Assembly: GCA_964554125.1 (NCBI GenBank)
Contig: CAZKNG010000006.1
Coordinates: forward strand, 1-58,366
Source of the DNA: JAGHBT01 sp035311885
GTDB taxonomy: Bacteria > Krumholzibacteriota > Krumholzibacteriia > Krumholzibacteriales > WJIX01
Length of the DNA stretch: 58,366 nt
Direction: 5' to 3'
Positions 52,477-58,366 of the stretch are shown one piece after another. How positions within the stretch are numbered: the first letter of the stretch is position 1; the number at the start of each line of letters is the position of its first letter. Made by a program: the position numbers and the translations under genes. Under the pieces are notes generated by a model. That model saw only the letters and a list, made by a program, of their open reading frames with translations. It was not told where the DNA came from and made no database searches.

Positions 52477-54456
52477 ATGGGAGAGGATAAGGGAATTAAG
52501 GGACTGCCTGAAAATGCTTACAGAGTTTTAGAACCGGGAGAGGAATATGTCCCATATATTCCTGCAGGCAAGAAGATACCCGAAGTTACAATCAGGTCTG
52601 TTTTTATCGGAATCCTCATGGCAGTGCTTTTTACCGCTGCCGCTGCTTATCTGGGGCTAAAGATAGGGCAGGTATTTGAAGCGGCTATCCCTATCGCTAT
52701 ACTTGCCGTGGGAATGGGGGGGATGTTCAGGCGTAAGAGTACAATTAGTGAGAATGTTATCATACAGTCTATAGGCGGAGCTTCGGGAGTAGTCGTAGCC
52801 GGTATGATATTTACACTGCCCGCCATCTTTATTCTGAATCTTCAGCTGCAGTTCTATCAGACATTCCTTGCCGCTCTTCTTGGTGGATTTCTGGGGATCG
52901 TTTTTATTATTCCCATGCGGCGTTATTTTGTGAGAGACCAGCACGGCTATCTGCCTTTCCCCGAAGGGACTGCTATTACAGAAGTTCTTGTTACGGGCGA
53001 GAGGGGCGGGGATCAGGCTAAGATACTGGTTAAAGCGGCTGTTATTGGCGGAATATACGATTTTTGTATTGCCACGTTCGGGCTCTGGCGGGAAGTGATA
53101 TCAACGAGGGTTATTGCACCGCTTGCCGTTGTTGCTGACAAGGCAAAGCTTTTAGTAAAGGTTAATGCCGGCGCGGCTGTGATGGGGCTCGGATATATAA
53201 TCGGGCTCAGGTACGCTACTATTATCGCGGCCGGAAGTTTTGTTTCCTGGCTTGTTCTTATCCCCGCGGTTTTCTACTTCGGCCAGCATCTGGGTGTGCC
53301 TGTCGGTGATACCTCTTTGACAATCGCTCAGATGAGCCCGGAGGAGATATTTTCTAATTATATCCGCCATATAGGTATAGGCGGCATCGCAGTAGCGGGA
53401 ATTATCGGTATTCTTAAATCTTCAAAGATAATAATTTCCACATTTACAGTTGGTTTCAAGGAGATATTTACAGGCAAATCGGAAGCTACCGCGGAGAGAA
53501 CTGACAGGGATATCGGTATGTCGGCTGTCGTAAGCGGAATAGTTATAACTCTGCTTGCTGTATTTCTATTCTTCGGTCTGGGCGTTGTGGATTCATGGGG
53601 TTTCGCCGTGATAGCCCTTCTTGTTGTAGCAATCATATCATTTCTTTTTACCACTGTGGCAGCCCGCGCTATCGCGATTGTCGGTATGAATCCCGTTTCC
53701 GGGATGACCCTTATGACTTTAATCTTATCCAGTGTTATACTTGTCAAGGCGGGACTCTCGGGTGCGGCGGGCATGGTGTCGGCTCTTATAATCGGAGGAG
53801 TTGTATGTACGGCTCTTTCAACAGCGGGGGCTTTTATAAGTGACCTTAAGGTGGGGTACTGGCTCGGGTCCACACCAGAGAAACAGGAGAAATACAAGTT
53901 CCTGGGCATTGTTGTAGCGGCCGTGAGTATAACCGGTGTGATTATTCTTCTTAACAAAGTTTACGGCTTTACCGGAGAGAACAGACTTGCCGCTCCTCAG
54001 GCGAACGCTATGGCTGCAGTGATCAAAACATTGATGTCAAACGCGACCGCTCCCTGGGGGTTGTATCTGGCGGGAGGCTTTATGGCGCTGATACTTGAAA
54101 TGCTGGGGATATCTCCTCTGGCATTCGCCCTTGGTATGTACCTTCCAATTGAACTTAATACTCCTATCCTAATCGGAGGTATTGTAGCCTATTTTGTTTC
54201 CACAAGGAGCAGGGATAAAGAGGTAAACAAGAAGAGAAAGGAGAGGGGAACACTCATTGCTTCAGGCTTTATAGCGGGCGGAGCTCTTATGGGTGTTATA
54301 AGCGCCCTTCTGGCTCTTCCGGGATGGAATGAGGTTCTTAACACGGGGATAGCTGATAAACCTATAGGTGAAATACTTAGCGTTGTAATGTTTGCAGGAT
54401 TATGTGTTTATCTATATATGGATTCGAAGAAGGGGGCTGTGGATAAAGCTGCTTAG
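52477..54456 (+). CDS. OPT-family oligopeptide transporter
   Basis: 659 residues behind GGAAGGAGG. About fourteen hydrophobic segments, with family segments such as TIRSVFIGILMAVLFTAAAAYLGLKIGQVFEAAIPIAI, FPEGTAITEVLVTGE and LAAPQANAMAAVI. OPT members import tri- to pentapeptides or metal-siderophore complexes by proton symport. The bacterial branch is poorly characterised. Peptide uptake is consistent with prolyl oligopeptidase, M24 and M29 enzymes nearby. Inner membrane. Confidence 0.9.
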   Translation: MGEDKGIKGLPENAYRVLEPGEEYVPYIPAGKKIPEVTIRSVFIGILMAVLFTAAAAYLGLKIGQVFEAAIPIAILAVGMGGMFRRKSTISENVIIQSIGGASGVVVAGMIFTLPAIFILNLQLQFYQTFLAALLGGFLGIVFIIPMRRYFVRDQHGYLPFPEGTAITEVLVTGERGGDQAKILVKAAVIGGIYDFCIATFGLWREVISTRVIAPLAVVADKAKLLVKVNAGAAVMGLGYIIGLRYATIIAAGSFVSWLVLIPAVFYFGQHLGVPVGDTSLTIAQMSPEEIFSNYIRHIGIGGIAVAGIIGILKSSKIIISTFTVGFKEIFTGKSEATAERTDRDIGMSAVVSGIVITLLAVFLFFGLGVVDSWGFAVIALLVVAIISFLFTTVAARAIAIVGMNPVSGMTLMTLILSSVILVKAGLSGAAGMVSALIIGGVVCTALSTAGAFISDLKVGYWLGSTPEKQEKYKFLGIVVAAVSITGVIILLNKVYGFTGENRLAAPQANAMAAVIKTLMSNATAPWGLYLAGGFMALILEMLGISPLAFALGMYLPIELNTPILIGGIVAYFVSTRSRDKEVNKKRKERGTLIASGFIAGGALMGVISALLALPGWNEVLNTGIADKPIGEILSVVMFAGLCVYLYMDSKKGAVDKAA

Positions 54457-54683
54457 TGAGAGGCGCTAAATTCTAATTCCCTTTATAAATAGGGTATTAA
54501 GTAATATTGATCGGCAAGAAAAAACTAAGCATTTTCTTTGGGACACCAGAAAATGACGCACAACATTACACTAACAACAATTTCTTTTTAATCCTAACAA
54601 AAAATGATAGTATAGGATTTAAGCTGTTTTATGATTTATAGTTTGTTTACCGGGTAGTGGGCGCAATTCTTGCTGTTTATTCC

Positions 54684-54707
54684 TTTTAAGTTTTTAAGTA
54701 CTTAAAA
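54684..54707. repeat. Palindrome with repeated half before the DUF354 gene
   Basis: TTTTAAGT occurs at 54684-54691 and 54692-54699 and is followed by its complement ACTTAAAA (54700-54707). The last two units form a perfect 16-bp palindrome ending 11 bases before the ATG. No T tract, so an operator is more likely than a terminator. Confidence 0.5.
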
Positions 54708-54718
54708 TTGAATGTATT

Positions 54719-55741
54719 ATGAAAAGAATTTGGATAGACCTCGATAACTCACCTCATGTCCCATTATTTCGTCCTGTTATCAGGGAACTGGATAGGAGAA
54801 ATATAGAATGTATTATTACAGCTAGAGATTTCGCTCAGACCATAAATCTTTTACAGCTTTGGGGAATTCCTTTCAAGAAGATCGGCAGGCATGGTGGGAA
54901 AAACAAATTAAAGAAGGTTGCAAACCTTTTTATTAGAGCCAATAAATTAAGAGCCTATATTAAAAATAAATCAATTGACCTGGCTGTAAGCCACGGTTCA
55001 AGGACCCAATTGGTAGCAGCGAAGCTTTCAGGTATAAAATCTGTTGTTATGATGGATTATGAATATACTGAAACAAGAATTTTTAATTACCTATCTACAT
55101 ATATGTTAATACCTGAACATATTCCTGATTCGAGATTAAAATCTGTTAATATCAATACAGAGAAAATACTAAGATATTCCGGATTCAAAGAGGAATTATA
55201 TCTAAATAATTTTTCGCCCGATATAGATTTTAGAAAGAATTTAAATATAGACAGTCAAAAAATCCTGGTTACAGTAAGACCTTCCGCTATGGTGGGCAAT
55301 TATCATGATGCAATGAGCGAAAATATTTTACTGAAAATTATGGAGAAATTAACCGGGAATAACGATGTTTATCCCTTGATTGTTAGTAGAACCAGTGAAG
55401 ATAGAGATTTACTCCAGGGTAATTTTGGTGACAGGATTCATTTTCTTAAAAAGTCCGTCGATGGTCTTCAGTTAATATGGAATTCTGATATTTTTATAAG
55501 CGGGGGGGGGAGTATGAATCGTGAAGCCGCTCTTCTGGGTGTTCCCGCTTATAGTATATTTACCGGAAGAAAACCATATCTGGATGAATATCTGCAAAAA
55601 AAGGGGCAACTAACCTTTATTGATAAAGTGGAAAAGGTTGATTTACTTGATATTTCCAAAAGAGAAATTGCTGATAAATATACCAATACAAATACTGATT
55701 TATCTAAAGAAGTAGTTGATATAATATTATCACTTAAATAG
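54719..55741 (+). CDS. DUF354-family glycosyltransferase-like protein
   Basis: 340 residues. The DUF354 opening IWIDLDNSPHVPLFRPVIRELDRRN is present, then ARDFAQTINLL, AVSHGSRTQLVAAKL, VVMMDYEYTE and the C-terminal SGGGSMNREAALLGVPAYSIF with the nucleotide-sugar-binding pattern of GT-B enzymes. The family lies in polysaccharide loci and probably transfers a sugar; none has a firmly known substrate. AT-rich like the two genes after it, suggesting a shared origin. First gene of the right-end polysaccharide cluster. Confidence 0.85.
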   Translation: MKRIWIDLDNSPHVPLFRPVIRELDRRNIECIITARDFAQTINLLQLWGIPFKKIGRHGGKNKLKKVANLFIRANKLRAYIKNKSIDLAVSHGSRTQLVAAKLSGIKSVVMMDYEYTETRIFNYLSTYMLIPEHIPDSRLKSVNINTEKILRYSGFKEELYLNNFSPDIDFRKNLNIDSQKILVTVRPSAMVGNYHDAMSENILLKIMEKLTGNNDVYPLIVSRTSEDRDLLQGNFGDRIHFLKKSVDGLQLIWNSDIFISGGGSMNREAALLGVPAYSIFTGRKPYLDEYLQKKGQLTFIDKVEKVDLLDISKREIADKYTNTNTDLSKEVVDIILSLK

Positions 55742-55826
55742 GCATTTGATATCTCAGGTTTTATATCTGCTCGATGGAATTTTAATTACAACCATAGCGG
55801 CGTAATGTTTTGGGCGTTGATTAAGA

Positions 55827-56987
55827 ATGAATATATTGGAGTTAATTGAAAATCATTATAGAACCCTGAAAGAATCAGATTTTAAAGGATTTGATCTTTA
55901 TGATGGTTTAGAGAGCAGGATTTTTAAAAAATCTCCTTTTTTTAAATCAAGGCTGTTCAGGTTGGCCTGGATTCAATTATTTAAACGGTCCCCGGTAAAT
56001 TTTCGTTCGTTATTTCTTGTACCCGGGGGATATAATGCAAAGGGACTTGCCATGTTTATTAAGGGGCTTGTCAATCTCTATAAATTAAAGAAGGAAAGAG
56101 AATATTTACGGGAGGCTTACAGACTTGCTGATATAATCATTTCCCAAAGAGCGAAAAACAGAGACTATTTTTGTGTGGGATATAATTTTTTCTGGGAAGC
56201 GAAGGCCTTTTCCGTTCCTGCTTTTACACCTAATATGATTGTTTCATCTTTTGTGGCTCAAGCCTTTCTGGATCTGTACGACATCGATAAGGATAAAAAA
56301 TGGTTGAATTATTCATTAGAAATAGGAAGGTTTATTGATAAGGAATTAAAACTCTTTGAGTCAGATGAAACAATAGTTTTTGGGTATATTCCGGGGGAAG
56401 ATACAATAGTTCACAACGTAAATCTTATGGGGAGTAGGCTTTTTGCAAGGCTGTATTCATATACAAAAGAAGAGAAATATAGAGAATATGCAACAAAATC
56501 CGCTCAATATTCAATAAATTCCCAGCGTGAAGATGGTGCTTGGGTTTACGGGAAAAGCCATTATCTTCAATGGGTGGATAATTTCCATACAGGGTTTAAT
56601 CTCGTGGCGCTAAATGATGTTCAGAGGTATCTATCGATTAAACAATGGCAGGAAAGAATAGATTTAGGGTTAAAATATCATTTCAAACACCATTTTTTGG
56701 AGGACATGACCCCAAAATATTATGTTTCAAAATTATACCCAATAGATATTCATAACTTTGCTCAGGGGATTGACACATTTATATCCCTTGGATATAGAGA
56801 TAATGCACGAAAATTGCTGGAAAAATCTATTGATTTAATGTGGGATAGTAATAAACATTACTTTTACTATCAAAAAAGAGGATTTTATACAAATAAGATT
56901 AATTATATTCGCTGGGGTCAGGCTTGGATGTTTTACGCTATGACGGAGTATCGAATAAAAAAAGGGAAACAGATATGGGAAAATTAA
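55827..56987 (+). CDS. VpsJ-like (alpha/alpha)6 polysaccharide-biosynthesis protein
   Basis: 386 residues, all helical with repeated paired helices (LFLVPGGYNAKGLAMFIKGLVNLYK, IIVSSFVAQAFLDLYDIDKDKKWLNYS, QREDGAWVYGKSHYLQWVDNFHTGFNL). The last contains Trp and aromatic residues lining a sugar-binding barrel, like VpsJ and N-acylglucosamine-2-epimerase-type folds. No signal peptide, so cytosolic. The role is inferred from the fold and the polysaccharide neighbours. No ribosome site of note; the gap to DUF354 is 85 bases. Confidence 0.72.
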   Translation: MNILELIENHYRTLKESDFKGFDLYDGLESRIFKKSPFFKSRLFRLAWIQLFKRSPVNFRSLFLVPGGYNAKGLAMFIKGLVNLYKLKKEREYLREAYRLADIIISQRAKNRDYFCVGYNFFWEAKAFSVPAFTPNMIVSSFVAQAFLDLYDIDKDKKWLNYSLEIGRFIDKELKLFESDETIVFGYIPGEDTIVHNVNLMGSRLFARLYSYTKEEKYREYATKSAQYSINSQREDGAWVYGKSHYLQWVDNFHTGFNLVALNDVQRYLSIKQWQERIDLGLKYHFKHHFLEDMTPKYYVSKLYPIDIHNFAQGIDTFISLGYRDNARKLLEKSIDLMWDSNKHYFYYQKRGFYTNKINYIRWGQAWMFYAMTEYRIKKGKQIWEN

Positions 56988-58354
56988 AAAATATATATGA
57001 TTATTCCCCAAGGTTTTTAAGAAATATGTATATTAATGCCTATGGGATCAAAAATATTTTTAGATTTAAGAAATGGGATAAATTGCTTCATGAAATTGAA
57101 TACACTGAAACACTGGATAAAGAAGCTCAAATTGATCTGGTTGAAAAAAAATTAAAGGATATTGTTAAATTTGCAATAAATAATGTTCCCTTTTATACAA
57201 AATTCTCATCCCTGAAAGGAGACATTGATAATAAAAGTATCTATAATGTGTTAAAAGAACTTCCTATAATTAATAAAGAAGAAATAAACAAACACCAATA
57301 CGCTTTTTTATCAAAAAAACGTACAAAATATCTTACTTCAAAGACTTCCGGCACAACGGGGACGCCACTCACTGTCTATATGGATAGGTTTACAGATCTA
57401 TTGAGTGATGCATTACAATGGAGACGTACAAAATGGGCTGGTTATGAAAAGGGTGATTGGATTGCGAGACTGGTTGGAGATCCAATTATACCATTGAGAA
57501 TTAAAAATCCTAAAAAGCCTTGGATAGTTTCACGATTTGATAAAAGAGTATATTTATCAACTTTTCATTTAAGTAAAAATACCTCCAGGAAGATGGGTAT
57601 GTTGTTAAATAAGCTACAACCCGCTTTTATCATGGGCTACCCATCATCACTAGAAATTCTTTGCGGTTATTTAAATGACATAAATTTTCAAATGCATTGG
57701 GTTCCCAAGAAAATACTTTTTTCCAGTGAACCTATGTATCCTCACCAAGAAAAAATAATTCGCAGCGTGTTTAGATCTGATATAAGGGGATTGTTGGCTT
57801 CGGGAGAAAAAACTATTTCGGCGTCTCAGTGTCAAAAAGGTACATATCATTTGTCCTTAATTGATGGATATGTGGAAGGACAATTTGGGATAATGGATAA
57901 TAAACAACCGGCATTACTTACTACTTTTAGTAATAAAAGTATGCCCCTTATCCGTTATCAACAGGGCGATGTAATTGAAACTAAACCATCTTCCAAATGT
58001 GAATGTGGCAGGACATTGCCGATAATTTCGCCTGTGATTACCAAGGATGAAGACTGGATCATTACTCCTTCCGGAAGAAAAGTATCTCCAAGTGCTATAA
58101 CCTGGGCATTTATACACCAGGATATTAAGGGGATAAAAAAATCTCAGGTAGTTCAATGCAGCAGAAAAGATGTTAAAGTTTATTTAAATATGGGGTCAGA
58201 CAATTTCTTGAAAAACAAAAATATACTGAAAGAATCATTGAATAAGGTCTTTTTCGATGAAATGAATATAGAAATTATAAAGAGCGATCAAATAGAAATT
58301 AAAAAATCAGGTAAATCAAGATTCGTTGTAAATAAATTAAGAAAGAGGAAATAA
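56975..58354 (+). CDS. CapK/PaaK-family (phenylacetate-CoA ligase-like) adenylate-forming protein
   Basis: ATG 56975 follows AAAGGGA and lies 13 bases inside the VpsJ-like gene; the frame opens 17 codons earlier. 459 residues. The ATP-binding loop LTSKTSGTTGTPLTVYM (S/T-G-T-T-G) is clear, then FIMGYPSSLEIL and the C-terminal PLIRYQQGDVIE with CECGRTLPIISP, a typical PaaK end. CapK-type members occur in capsule loci, though their substrate is rarely known; acyl or amino-acid activation is the family chemistry. Likely translationally coupled to the upstream gene. Confidence 0.85.
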   Translation: MGKLKNIYDYSPRFLRNMYINAYGIKNIFRFKKWDKLLHEIEYTETLDKEAQIDLVEKKLKDIVKFAINNVPFYTKFSSLKGDIDNKSIYNVLKELPIINKEEINKHQYAFLSKKRTKYLTSKTSGTTGTPLTVYMDRFTDLLSDALQWRRTKWAGYEKGDWIARLVGDPIIPLRIKNPKKPWIVSRFDKRVYLSTFHLSKNTSRKMGMLLNKLQPAFIMGYPSSLEILCGYLNDINFQMHWVPKKILFSSEPMYPHQEKIIRSVFRSDIRGLLASGEKTISASQCQKGTYHLSLIDGYVEGQFGIMDNKQPALLTTFSNKSMPLIRYQQGDVIETKPSSKCECGRTLPIISPVITKDEDWIITPSGRKVSPSAITWAFIHQDIKGIKKSQVVQCSRKDVKVYLNMGSDNFLKNKNILKESLNKVFFDEMNIEIIKSDQIEIKKSGKSRFVVNKLRKRK

Positions 58355-58356
58355 GG

Positions 58357-58366
58357 ATGTTGTCGT
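58357..58366 (+). CDS. Start of a further gene, cut by the window edge
   Basis: ATG 58357, three bases after the CapK-like stop, follows GAGGAAATAAGG. Only MLS can be read. It suggests the polysaccharide operon continues. Confidence 0.5.

Overview
The window reads as a scaffold from an uncultured Gram-negative bacterium. Envelope genes are abundant: a complete Tol-Pal cluster (tolQ-tolR-tolA-like-tolB-pal-cpoB), an OprP-like porin, lipoproteins with clear lipoboxes and an O-antigen ligase-type protein. Two secreted proteins end in a FlgD/T9SS-like region with the signature NYPNPFNP and a terminal ILLR. Together with DUF4097 and DUF4384 proteins and a class II ribonucleotide reductase, this points to the FCB group or a neighbouring candidate phylum (Krumholzibacteriota/Eisenbacteria-like). 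That placement is an inference from gene style, as the window has no rRNA. A run of exactly 100 N at 43153-43252 is a scaffold gap.

Left part (1-11519): the 3' end of an MrfA/YprA-type helicase, a LolA-like lipoprotein, pyrE, an outer-membrane barrel candidate, a secreted GH43/GH32-like glycosidase with a CBM48-like partner, an aminotransferase, pgeF, and a DUF4384 protein with a single CxxCH motif and a long Arg/Ser tail. Centre-left (12056-22085): the Tol-Pal cluster, two CNNM/CorC-type membrane proteins in tandem, an acpS-unknown-PD-(D/E)XK nuclease operon, and a radical SAM enzyme.

An accessory stretch follows (22163-30603): a FemAB-like protein, a PAS-GGDEF cyclase, a C_GCAxxG protein, and an AT-rich deacetylase/formyltransferase pair bracketed by integron attC-like half sites. 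It continues with a broken PPC-domain gene, a DUF4097 protein with twelve regularly spaced GGD repeats, a small coiled-coil periplasmic protein and a GNAT. A 19-bp direct repeat flanks part of it.

Centre-right (30888-44835): a prolyl oligopeptidase; a module of HTH/PBP-like regulator, diheme lipoprotein and porin; two secreted proteins sharing a C-terminal WGALK tag; a HAD phosphatase; a PP2C phosphatase; nrdJ behind a promoter with two NrdR-box-like sites; a flavin reductase; and a threonine dehydratase/serine racemase-like enzyme. Right part (45088-end): GT2 and a UPF0104 flippase-like protein, an M29-like aminopeptidase, an O-antigen ligase-like protein, an M24 peptidase, murB and an OPT transporter. 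The window closes with a polysaccharide cluster (DUF354, VpsJ-like, CapK-like) that continues past the edge. No tRNA, rRNA, CRISPR array or transposase was seen.
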